A stretch of 64,000 nt of DNA from contig NZ_JBAJII010000001.1 of assembly GCF_036867195.1 (NCBI RefSeq), positions 1,550,001 through 1,614,000 on the forward strand. Direction: 5' to 3'. Both the position numbers and the translations under genes were made by a program. The DNA is from Arthrobacter sp. Soc17.1.1.1 (lineage in GTDB: Bacteria > Actinomycetota > Actinomycetes > Actinomycetales > Micrococcaceae). Under the pieces are notes generated by a model. That model saw only the letters and a list, made by a program, of their open reading frames with translations. It was not told the origin of the DNA and ran no database searches. This document shows, in pieces, positions 56,766-64,000 of the stretch (positions are counted from its first letter, which is position 1; every line of letters starts with the position of its first letter).

Positions 56766-56951
56766 GAAGCATCTTCCGAGTCGATGATGATGCTGTTGCA
56801 GTGTGTCCAGAAGCCGGCCTGGTGCTCCATCGAGCGATGAGGGGTATGACCTCTTCAGGTGATGGCTTCACCTAGCTGGGAAGCAGCAAAGATCCGGTAG
56901 TGCTGGTGTGGTGGAGCTGCCGGATCTCACATGAGGGCCGCGCCCCCTTGA

Positions 56952-56990
56952 TGATGCCCGGCCCCTTGTGGACGGAAGGGCCGGGCATCA
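56952..56990 (-). terminator. Terminator after the PAS-ANTAR gene
   Basis: TGATGCCCGGCCC (56952-56964) pairs with GGGCCGGGCATCA (56978-56990), 13 bp with a 13-base loop. It is about 200 bp after the stop in the minus direction. Confidence 0.65.
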
Positions 56991-57196
56991 CCGGAGCGTC
57001 TATCTCACGCCAACTGCTTGACCAGAAAGAGCAGCCCACTTACTAGTCGATCATGGGTCGGTGGGGCGAGGTCAAACGCGTCGCCGTGTAGCCCGGGACC
57101 AGTAGGGGTGGGTGCCGCCGTGATAGACGCGCGCCTGATACCGGGCTGACCGCTGTGCCTGCCATAGGTCCTCAGGAATGGTGTGGTAGCCGTGGA

Positions 57197-58054
57197 TCAG
57201 GCGGCGTTGGTGGTGGGACAGATGGCGTTGATGGTGAGGTGCAGTGTGGTCGTGGAACCGCACGCGTAGACGAGCGCGCGTGCGAGGGAGCTGACTTTCT
57301 GGTTGTGGTGCTGGCTGTACCGGGTGATGGCCAGGAAAGCCTGGTCGGCGTCGAGCCCTCGGAAGGCCATCAGGATGCCCTTTGCCTGCTCGATCTCGGC
57401 CCGGTTCCGTGCCGCTCGGGCGATCGCGTCGTTGGCCCGATAGGCCACGTCCTCGTGCAGGGGAGCGGTGAGATCCGAGACGTACCCGGTGATCTCCATC
57501 CCGGCGCCCGCACCACCGCTGATAGCAGCGCCACTGCCAGCTTGAAGGTCAGCGGCAGAGTCAACCTCGGAGTAGGACCTGGGAGCGACGTGCTCTTGAT
57601 CGGTGGTGGTTTCGGGGTTGATGATCTGATGCGCGACCGTCAGGATCTGGTGGCGGCGGCCTTCAGCATCGATCAGACTGTGGTACCCCGATACCGGGTG
57701 AGGATCTGTAAGGACCTGACGCCACATTCCGCGAACATGTTCTCGTTCTGCAGCAGCGACGTGCGTCAGAGCAAGCTCGGGCGTGGGCACGACCTCCCCA
57801 CGGGCATACCCGTACAGCTCATATACGGCGTCCGACCACTCCAGAGTCCTCGTTGCCATGCTGTACCGGAAAGTGCCGGTCGGGCAATCAACGCTCGAAG
57901 CCTGCAGGGCGACCGACGAATCGCCTGACGAGGGTGCGTGTGAGGACGGCGTGAGGGGTGGGTGCGACGGTGCGGAGGGGGATGGCGGGGGTGTTTTCGG
58001 CATCCCGGAGCCGGGATGCTCTGACAACTCATCGAAGGGATGAGTGGAGGCCAT
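57197..58054 (-). CDS. PAS-ANTAR regulator
   Basis: 285 residues from ATG 58054 (AAAGG upstream). A Pro/Ser-rich N-terminus is followed by a PAS/PAC domain (TGTFRYSMATRTLEWSDAVY, YHSLIDAEGRRHQILTVAHQ) and a C-terminal ANTAR domain (RAEIEQAKGILMAFRGLDAD, QAFLAITRYSQHHNQKVSSL). PAS in place of GAF suggests it senses light, redox or small ligands. Confidence 0.85.
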   Translation of the reverse strand: MASTHPFDELSEHPGSGMPKTPPPSPSAPSHPPLTPSSHAPSSGDSSVALQASSVDCPTGTFRYSMATRTLEWSDAVYELYGYARGEVVPTPELALTHVAAAEREHVRGMWRQVLTDPHPVSGYHSLIDAEGRRHQILTVAHQIINPETTTDQEHVAPRSYSEVDSAADLQAGSGAAISGGAGAGMEITGYVSDLTAPLHEDVAYRANDAIARAARNRAEIEQAKGILMAFRGLDADQAFLAITRYSQHHNQKVSSLARALVYACGSTTTLHLTINAICPTTNAA

Positions 58055-58467
58055 GGCGGAAGACCTTTCGCTGGACAACGGAGGCGAGCTGGCTTCTCAA
58101 CTCGATCATCGAGGTACGCCGAAGATCCTAACGACGCGCACCGACACCTCTCTGACATTCGCCTGTGACCGTCCACGGGACGGCCCGCCCTCCAGGCGCG
58201 GACGAAGGAAGAAGGGGAGCCCCGCATGCCCCCGAGCCTGGAGGGGGCAGTGCAGGGGAGGTCGCGGGAATCATGTGATGCCCTCGTCCCGCAACCCCGC
58301 TCGTCCGAACGACAGCATGCTGAGGAATGCCTAGAGTGGGAGGTTGTGCGGCACCTGCGGGGCCGTCCCGGACACGACGAGAAATGGCTTTGTTCAAGAG
58401 GGTGGCAGGGTCAGTCATCGAGGGGTCCTGGTGAACACCGGGATCCAAGCGAAGTGGAGGACGCACC
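58055..58467. other. Upstream region of PAS-ANTAR and marR
   Basis: 413 bp without a credible gene, containing the 36-bp shared element at 58304-58339. It is a divergent control region, so signals here may serve either gene. Confidence 0.4.
58304..58339. promoter_or_regulatory. 36-bp element shared with the hydrolase upstream region, copy 2
   Basis: TCCGAAC-GACAGCATGCTGA-G-GAAT, then TAG-A-GTGG; agrees in 30 of 36 positions with 48914-48949. Perfect palindrome CAGCATGCTG at 58313-58322. It lies 128 bp before marR. Confidence 0.6.
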
Positions 58468-59004
58468 ATGGGACCCGGTAATCACAGTGGCGATGACGAT
58501 GCCCTGCTGCACGGTCGTCAGGACATCGCAGGCGCTGACGGTCCGGTCGGGATCGTGTCGCTGGAGGAATGGTCGACCAGCAGACTCCTGTCAACGGCAG
58601 CACGGTTGTGGGAGCGGGAAATCGCTGAAGACCTCCACGCGGTCCAGCTCTCACCCTCGAGTCTGACCGCACTGCAGGCCCTATCCGAGTCTGGAACGAC
58701 GAACCAGGTAGGGCTTGCCCGGCGGGTCCACATCACCGCGCAAAGCCTCGGTCGAACCTTGAAGGCCCTTGAGGGCCTCGGGTACGTCAAGAGGTCATTC
58801 CGAACGGCGGGGCAGCGAGACATCATGATCTCCCTCACCCGGGCTGGTGGCCGGGCACTGACCGCCCTCCACCGCGAAACACCCCTCGGCGAAGGCACTG
58901 ACCTATCGGCTATCGAACCGGCACGCGGAATGCCGATTGCAGCATTGAGGAAGGACCTCGTCGAGCTACTAGGGCACATCACCCCGCGGACCGGGACCAG
59001 CTGA
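58468..59004 (+). CDS. MarR-family regulator
   Basis: 178 residues, ATG with GTGGAGGACG upstream. wHTH in TTNQVGLARRVHITAQSLGR, TLKALEGLGYVKRSF and QRDIMISLTRAG (wing). The helices before and after form the usual dimer domain. Possible regulator of itself and of the hydrolase at 49042 through the shared element. Confidence 0.87.
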   Translation: MGPGNHSGDDDALLHGRQDIAGADGPVGIVSLEEWSTSRLLSTAARLWEREIAEDLHAVQLSPSSLTALQALSESGTTNQVGLARRVHITAQSLGRTLKALEGLGYVKRSFRTAGQRDIMISLTRAGGRALTALHRETPLGEGTDLSAIEPARGMPIAALRKDLVELLGHITPRTGTS

Positions 59005-59211
59005 CACCAGATCGGCCTGTTCCGCCTCCCCGACCACCCGCCCGCCTGACAGCCCGCTTGGCCGCTCGGCGAAGACTCCTCCGTGTCGGCGCTCAACGTG
59101 TCGCACAACCATCATCGAAGTGGCCCCCATCCCCTCAGGGGTGTGTTCCGAACCACAGTAAGCACACTGACAAGTTGTGTCTCGTCTCAAGCACAGCAAA
59201 GGACTCACCTG

Positions 59212-59988
59212 ATGAAGAACAGCATGCGACTTCTTGCCGTCCCTACCCTCGCCCTCGGCGCCCTGGCCCTGTCCGGCGGATCCGCCATGGCAGCGGACGC
59301 CTCCTACTCCTCGACCCTGGGTCAGCTCAACGGCACCACGGGCACCGGCACGATCACCGTCGATGTCACCGGTGACAAGGCCATGGTGAACCTGCAGGTC
59401 TCCGGTCTCGCCCAGACCTTCATGGACGGACCGTACCCGCACGTCCAGCACATCCACGGTGGCGCTCTTGGCCAGTGCCCCACCCCGGCCAAGGACGCCA
59501 ATGGTGATGGCATCGTCAGCGTCACCGAAGCTGCGGATCTTTACGGAGACATCCAGACCACGCTGACCACCAGCGGCGCCACCACCCCGGCCGAGGGCCT
59601 GAACCTCGAGCTCGGCGGCCAGGGCGGCACCTACAGTGTCCAGCGCGAGATCACCCTCGACGCCGCCACCAAGGCATCCCTGGAGTCCGGGACCGCCGTC
59701 GTCGTCGTCCACGGCCTGGACCCCGCCACCGCAGGTGTCTCGACCGAGGTCTTCTCCTCGCCCAGCGACCTGAACCCGGACCTGCCGCTGGGTGCGACGT
59801 CGCCGGCACTGTGTGGCACGCTCGTCGCCACGCAGATGGGCGCCATGCCCGAAGGCGGAGCCGACACCGGTGTCTCCCAGGAATCGGGTAGCACCAACGC
59901 CGGCGTGATCGCCCTCGGTGGTGGCCTCGTCCTCGCCGCAGCAGCCGGAGGCGCCTACATGGTCCGCCGCAGCGCAACCAAGGCCTGA
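59212..59988 (+). CDS. Secreted CHRD-domain protein, copy 2
   Basis: 258 residues. Same architecture as 43658-44431 (signal peptide, CHRD, HVQHIHGG, EF-hand-like DANGDGIVSVTE, C-terminal helix VIALGGGLVLAAAAGGAYMV). The two proteins are almost identical over most of their length. Start ATG 59212 (AAAGGACTC upstream). Confidence 0.88.
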   Translation: MKNSMRLLAVPTLALGALALSGGSAMAADASYSSTLGQLNGTTGTGTITVDVTGDKAMVNLQVSGLAQTFMDGPYPHVQHIHGGALGQCPTPAKDANGDGIVSVTEAADLYGDIQTTLTTSGATTPAEGLNLELGGQGGTYSVQREITLDAATKASLESGTAVVVVHGLDPATAGVSTEVFSSPSDLNPDLPLGATSPALCGTLVATQMGAMPEGGADTGVSQESGSTNAGVIALGGGLVLAAAAGGAYMVRRSATKA

Positions 59989-60050
59989 TCACCAGTCGAA
60001 CACCGGTCGAGCACTGATCGAGCATCCGGTCAAGCACCGGTGTGACACGC

Positions 60051-60086
60051 AAGCGCCGCGCATCCCCGACGGGATGTGCGGCGCTT
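60051..60086 (+). terminator. Terminator of CHRD copy 2
   Basis: AAGCGCCGCGCATCCC, loop CGAC, GGGATGTGCGGCGCTT; 16 bp with one G-T pair, 63 bp after the stop. Confidence 0.75.
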
Positions 60087-60194
60087 CCGTCTGAGCATCA
60101 TGAAGTACGGATCGTCATGAGGTTCTCCATCTACAGAAATCTGTCAATCTACACCACTGCTTCTGTAAGGCCGCTCGTGGTCGCTGTTGGTACA

Positions 60195-60239
60195 GGGTGC
60201 AGAGGGTGCAGAGGGTGCTGAGGGTGCTGAGAGTGTTGC
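60195..60239. repeat. 9-bp tandem repeat GGGTGCAGA/GGGTGCTGA
   Basis: Five 9-bp units (two GGGTGCAGA, two GGGTGCTGA, one degenerate), directly downstream of the PRC-barrel gene's stop. Confidence 0.8.
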
Positions 60240-60245
60240 CGGTGC

Positions 60246-60686
60246 TCAGGGGTAGTGGGGGAAGGGTGGGTAGGTGTAGCCGGCGGCCCAGAACGGGCCG
60301 AGGCCGTAGTACCCGTACACGGACTCGTAGTAGCGGGCCTCGGTCAGCTCCGGATCGTACGCGGGAGCTCCGTGCACGCGGTCCTGGTCCTGGTTGATGT
60401 GCACGTCCTCGGCGGTGATCCGAACGATGGCGTCGACCGGTATCAGGACGGTTCGCTGCCCGATGCCGAGGACGCCACCCTGACCGACGTGCAGGAACCT
60501 CACCTTCTGGCCTGCCTGGTCGATGATGAGGTCCTTGACCGTGCCGAAGTCATTTCCCTGGCTATCGCGCACCGTCCGGTCCCGCACGTCCTCATCCGGG
60601 TGAGCGAGGATATGCGGTGATTCGCTGAGCCTCACCAGCCCAGGATCCTCGTTCCCTGATGCAATAGATTCCGTCGTGATCGTCAT
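60246..60686 (-). CDS. PRC-barrel protein
   Basis: 146 residues from ATG 60686. The barrel is RTVRDSQGNDFGTVKDLIID, KVRFLHVGQGGVLGIGQRTV, IPVDAIVRITAEDVHI. The C-terminal tail is aromatic (YYESVYGYYGLGPFWAAGYT). PRC-barrels in stress proteins bind RNA or partner proteins; role here unknown. Confidence 0.85.
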   Translation of the reverse strand: MTITTESIASGNEDPGLVRLSESPHILAHPDEDVRDRTVRDSQGNDFGTVKDLIIDQAGQKVRFLHVGQGGVLGIGQRTVLIPVDAIVRITAEDVHINQDQDRVHGAPAYDPELTEARYYESVYGYYGLGPFWAAGYTYPPFPHYP

Positions 60687-61010
60687 GTCGATGATTCTTC
60701 CGCACTGCCGGGGCGGACCGACACCCCCTTTCCGCGGACATCTACGCCCTCCCCAAAGCGTTAAGCGGATCGAGACCTGTTTGATGGCGGGCTCGCCTCT
60801 TGTTATCGAGAAAATGATCCGGGCCTGCTGCATCAGCGTCGAGAACACGGGGTCACGTGGCAGCGGTCAGTACCCGCACACCGCTCCTCATGAGGAGGGC
60901 CCTCCTATTGGGGCAGAGTCAAACATTCTGGGGGTCAAATTCGGGGATGCGCCAGATTCGAGGATTCGATGGACTGGCTGGAACAGCCTGACCAGCAGAG
61001 AGGAAGCCTC

Positions 61011-61328
61011 GTGTCCCTGTCCAAGCATGAACGTCAGGTGTGGAACGAGCTCGAGCGGGTTCTCGCTGACGATCTTCCCTTTACGAGTGCGGGCGCCAGG
61101 CCGCCGCTACCTCATTCCTCGGCAGGGTTCCTGCCCCCAGGGTTTCACCGCATCGCACTGCTCATTACCGCTCTGATGACTGGGGTGTGGCTTCTGATCA
61201 TCGGCGCCCTCGCGCACCTCTTCCTACTGGCGGTGACCGGCCTCATCGTGATCTGCGTCGCCGTCGATCGTCTGCAGCGGACCGCACCAGGCCGCACGGG
61301 GCCGCACCGGGACAAGCGGAACGGGTGA
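61011..61328 (+). CDS. DUF3040-like membrane protein, copy 2
   Basis: 105 residues from GTG 61011 (GAGGAAG upstream). SLSKHERQVWNELERVLADD matches the start of 51697-52008; helices LLITALMTGVWLLIIGALAH and LLAVTGLIVICVAVDRL. Next to the second DUF326 gene. Confidence 0.75.
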   Translation: MSLSKHERQVWNELERVLADDLPFTSAGARPPLPHSSAGFLPPGFHRIALLITALMTGVWLLIIGALAHLFLLAVTGLIVICVAVDRLQRTAPGRTGPHRDKRNG

Positions 61329-61439
61329 AAGGGGAAGAGTCTGATCACTGATGTCTGACCCGGACGCCCGCTGCAGGTGGATTACTCGACACGGTGATGG
61401 ATTGATAGCTCGTCAATGGATCTATGGAAGGACCACCTT

Positions 61440-61865
61440 GTGAGTCGTACCCAGCAGATGATGACAACCCATCCACTCGTGGACGGGACTCCGGCGCAGG
61501 ACCACACTGTCCTCGCCGCGATCACCGCCCTGAACGAGTGCGCCCAAGCCTGTATCAGCTGCGCGGATGCCTGCCTCGCGGAAGACGACCTTCCACAGTT
61601 GACCGCGTGTATCCGCAGGAATCAGGACTGCGCAGATCTATGCCAGATCACCGCAACCATGCTCATTCGCCGCGGGAACACGGATCCAATGCTGCTGCAG
61701 CAGGTCCTGCTGGCTTGCCGCACTGCATCCAATGCCTGCGCCATCGAATGCGGCAAGCACGACCACCAGCACTGCGCTGTCTGCGCCGAGGCATGCAAGA
61801 CAGCAGAGCAAGCCCTGACGGACCTCCTGCAACCGCCCGCCGTCACCCCACACCGCACCCTTTAA
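61440..61865 (+). CDS. DUF326 four-helix copper-binding protein, copy 2
   Basis: 141 residues from GTG 61440 (GGAAGGACC upstream). Cys pattern CAQACISCADACL, CIRRNQDCADLC, CRTASNACAIECGKH, HCAVCAEAC is kept, though one Cys-Ala-Cys differs from copy 1. Both the leader SRTQQMMTTHP and length equal copy 1. Confidence 0.88.
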   Translation: MSRTQQMMTTHPLVDGTPAQDHTVLAAITALNECAQACISCADACLAEDDLPQLTACIRRNQDCADLCQITATMLIRRGNTDPMLLQQVLLACRTASNACAIECGKHDHQHCAVCAEACKTAEQALTDLLQPPAVTPHRTL

Positions 61866-62044
61866 TGACACCGCGCGGCGACACTCTGCGGAGAGAACCA
61901 CATCCCGTAGAGCCCGGATGCGGTTGGTGGCAGTAGGACCGCTTAGTACTCGCTCGACCTTTCCCGCCTATGAAGGCCTCTGCCGTGTCCTACGGTGTGT
62001 TGTCCGCCTTAGCCTCCGAGGCGTGGTGGTGCCCAACTTGCCCG

Positions 62045-62284
62045 TCATCCTCCGTCGACCCGCCACGTGGCCCACCGCACCCTCTTTTGGAGGGCGTCCG
62101 GGTTCCCGGGTGGCTCGTCCGAGAACCCGATGATGATCTCGTCTGGGTCTGTCCCGTTCATCGACGCATGGGTGGACGGATCCGCGGGTATGAGTCCCGC
62201 GTCGTGGGCTGCCTTCTCGTCGGAGGAAGCCCACACTGAGGAATCGCCGTCAGCGCTCCTTCCCGTGGGAGGGATGCTCTTCAT
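62045..62284 (-). CDS. Small acidic protein, paralogue of 47137-47379
   Basis: 79 residues from ATG 62284. MKSIPPTGRSADGDSS, EKAAHDAGLIPADPSTHAS and PDEIIIGFSDEPPGNPDA repeat the 47137 gene. The C-terminus (RVRWATWRVDGG) is different. It overlaps the next gene's 3' end by 35 bases. Confidence 0.65.
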   Translation of the reverse strand: MKSIPPTGRSADGDSSVWASSDEKAAHDAGLIPADPSTHASMNGTDPDEIIIGFSDEPPGNPDALQKRVRWATWRVDGG

Positions 62285-62501
62285 GCCGGCGTAGTCGCTT
62301 GCGGTGTAGCTGGTTGTCGACTTGTTCGAGGTCAGCGACTGCGGCGCACAGGAGGCGCTGGAGGTTTTCGGGACGGGGACGGCTCGTTCCATCCGGGGGT
62401 ACAAAGTCTTTTGTGGCCAGGATCGTCAGGATGTCGTCGGCGAGTGTCTCGCGAACGAGGTCGAGTTCGGATTTCGTCTCCATGGGTCGTCGCTTGTCCA
62501 T
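62250..62501 (-). CDS. Small hypothetical protein
   Basis: 83 residues from ATG 62501; METKSEL at 62483 is an alternative. SELDLVRETLADDILTILAT and LQRLLCAAVADLEQVDNQLH are helical. No family recognised. It overlaps the small acidic gene downstream by 35 bases. Confidence 0.5.
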   Translation of the reverse strand: MDKRRPMETKSELDLVRETLADDILTILATKDFVPPDGTSRPRPENLQRLLCAAVADLEQVDNQLHRKRLRRHEEHPSHGKER

Positions 62502-62775
62502 CGTGGCGGCTGAAGCCTCCTCATTTACTCTGGCGTGCTGGGGCCTTTGTGGGTTGAAGGTGATGTCGGTGTCGAGACTGACTGTGGCGTGCGCGAAACG
62601 CAGCACCGATGTGTATGGGGCTCTGTTCAGCGCGAGCATCGCTAATCATCGTGTAGCCGGGTGTGAGGGCCCCACGAGGCGGAATGTTCTGCCTGGCGAT
62701 CTGTCTGATGTCCGGTGCCGACGCGGTGAAGCCTTGGCCTGCTCCACCAGCTGCTTGTTCCTCGCTCTAGCCGGG

Positions 62776-64000
62776 CTACTTCGCCGCTGCCCGCTCTGCG
62801 GCGGTCGGTTCCCCTGGCAGTTCGGTGCCGCGAATTGAGGCTCCGGCGGTTTCACGGGCGAACGGCAGAGCGATGATGCCGATCAGGCACGCGGCCATCA
62901 TGTAGAACGCGGGGACGAGCAGGTTGCCGGTGGCGGCGATCAGCGCCTCATTGACCAGGGGAGCGGTGCCGCCAAAGATCGCGGTCGCAAGGTTGTAGGT
63001 GATGGCGAAGCCTGCGAAGCGGACCTGGGTGGGGAACATTGCCGGGAAGGTCGCCGAGATCGTGGCGAGCTGCAGGACGTAGAGGACGCCGAGGACGGCG
63101 AACCCGATCAGGGCGCCGACGAAGCCGGTGCCCATGACGAGGTACATCGGGATCGCCGCGATGAAGAGACCGGCCATCGAGGTCAGCCACAGGGGTTTAC
63201 GTCCGACCCGGTCGGACAGGGACCCGGCGAAGGGGATGAGGCACATCATCACGAGCTGCCCGACGAGGATCAAGGTCAGGGAGCCATCGGCGGTGAGACC
63301 GATGCGTGTTTCGAGGTAGGTGGGCATGTAGCTGAGCAGCGTGTAGTTCGCGACGTTCAGGGCGATGACGAGCCCTGCCATCGAGACCATGGGGCGCCAG
63401 TACCGGGTCACGAGATCTCTGATGCGGGACCGTCCGCGTTCCTGTGGCCCGGCATCGTCTTCGAGTTCGCGGAAGACCGGCGTGTCTTCCAGTTTCGATC
63501 GGAGGTACAGGCCGATCAGCCCCATCGGGCCGGCGATCAGGAAGGGCAGACGCCATCCCCACTCGGTCATCGCCTGGTCGCCGAGGATGATCTGGAGGAA
63601 CAGCGTGACAGCCGTGCCGAGAGCGAATCCGAAGATGGTTCCGAACTCGAGGAAGCTGCCGAAGAAGCCGCGCTTCTTGTCGGGGGAGTATTCGGCCATG
63701 AACGTTGCCGCCCCTCCGTACTCGCCGCCGGTCGAGAACCCTTGCACCAGTCTCAGGAGGATCAGGAGGACAGGGGCTAGGTAGCCGATCTGATCGAAGG
63801 TCGGTAGGAGTCCGATGCAGAAGGTGGCGCCGGCCATCAGGACGATGGTGAGTGCGAGGACCTTGCGTCGCCCCAACCTGTCGCCCAGAGGCCCCCAGAC
63901 AAATCCGCCCAGAGGTCTGACGAGGAAGGACACGGCGAATGTTGCCAGCGCCCACAGAGTGCCCGTTCCTTCATCGCCTCCTGGGAAGAAGTTGGTGGTG
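62776..64000 (-). CDS. MHS-type MFS transporter, 5' end outside window
   Basis: At least 408 residues, continuing past the window edge (the frame from 64000 reads TTNFFPGGDEGTGTLWALAT). Motifs are FLVRPLGGFVWGPLGDRLGRR (loop 2-3), LRLVQGFSTGGEYGGAATFM, and the second loop FAGSLSDRVGRKPLWL. This is the ProP/ShiA/KgtP metabolite:H+ symporter class; substrate unresolved (perhaps compatible solute or organic acid). Confidence 0.92.
   Translation of the reverse strand, partial: TTNFFPGGDEGTGTLWALATFAVSFLVRPLGGFVWGPLGDRLGRRKVLALTIVLMAGATFCIGLLPTFDQIGYLAPVLLILLRLVQGFSTGGEYGGAATFMAEYSPDKKRGFFGSFLEFGTIFGFALGTAVTLFLQIILGDQAMTEWGWRLPFLIAGPMGLIGLYLRSKLEDTPVFRELEDDAGPQERGRSRIRDLVTRYWRPMVSMAGLVIALNVANYTLLSYMPTYLETRIGLTADGSLTLILVGQLVMMCLIPFAGSLSDRVGRKPLWLTSMAGLFIAAIPMYLVMGTGFVGALIGFAVLGVLYVLQLATISATFPAMFPTQVRFAGFAITYNLATAIFGGTAPLVNEALIAATGNLLVPAFYMMAACLIGIIALPFARETAGASIRGTELPGEPTAAERAAAK

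Noticed and set aside
57072..57263. A 63-residue minus-strand ORF after the PAS-ANTAR gene
   Set aside because: It starts with GTG inside the ANTAR gene, has no ribosome binding site and no family match.

Overview
The window looks like a chromosomal segment of a high-GC Gram-positive actinobacterium, most likely Micrococcaceae (Arthrobacter-like). Reasons: high GC, GTG starts and stop/start overlaps, the order rsfS - histidine phosphatase - tRNA-Ala, a class Ib nrdHIEF operon, an Lsr2 protein, DUF4193, ANTAR regulators, and an actinobacterial SOS-box match. The genus is inferred from gene content, not from a marker gene.

1-27.9 kb is mostly core genome. It holds the end of a membrane-anchored protein, rsfS, a phosphatase and tRNA-Ala(GGC). 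Next is an NAD-salvage operon (pnuC-nadR-nrtR plus an unknown fourth gene) behind a perfect 9+9 palindrome. Then come mixed housekeeping and envelope genes, including a PLP decarboxylase, a DUF4193 protein, a frameshifted secreted protein, a proline-rich envelope protein, an MmyB-type regulator divergent from an SDR, an HD protein and an App1 phosphatase. metF-metE, an SDR and a LysR regulator follow. The nrdHIEF operon closes the region; a GIY-YIG homing endonuclease gene sits between nrdE and nrdF.

27.9-37.7 kb is an accessory region with lower GC in places. It opens with a cluster of CTAGTTGGAAG repeats ending in a 20-bp-arm palindrome. It then carries a 681-residue protein with a PIN-like core and a membrane tail, an XRE regulator, several small unknown genes, a metallophosphoesterase, an excisionase-like HTH protein, Lsr2, a DUF6504-like gene behind an SOS box, and a helicase-associated-domain protein. 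No integrase or transposase is visible.

37.7-64 kb is a stress and envelope region rich in duplicates and relics. It has three intact ANTAR regulators and one truncated copy, a VOC gene with an amber stop, an ABC exporter, a decayed class F sortase, and two near-identical CHRD proteins. DUF326 copper-binding, DUF3040-like and small acidic proteins also occur in pairs. Other genes are a formaldehyde-type dehydrogenase, a haloperoxidase-like hydrolase, BCCT and FNT transporters, a PRC-barrel protein, a MarR regulator and the start of an MHS-type MFS transporter. A 36-bp element is shared by the upstream regions of the hydrolase and marR genes and may be a MarR operator. Several small genes here (DUF1059 at 39396-39572, a 59-residue ORF at 40112-40291) were found by reading the gaps.
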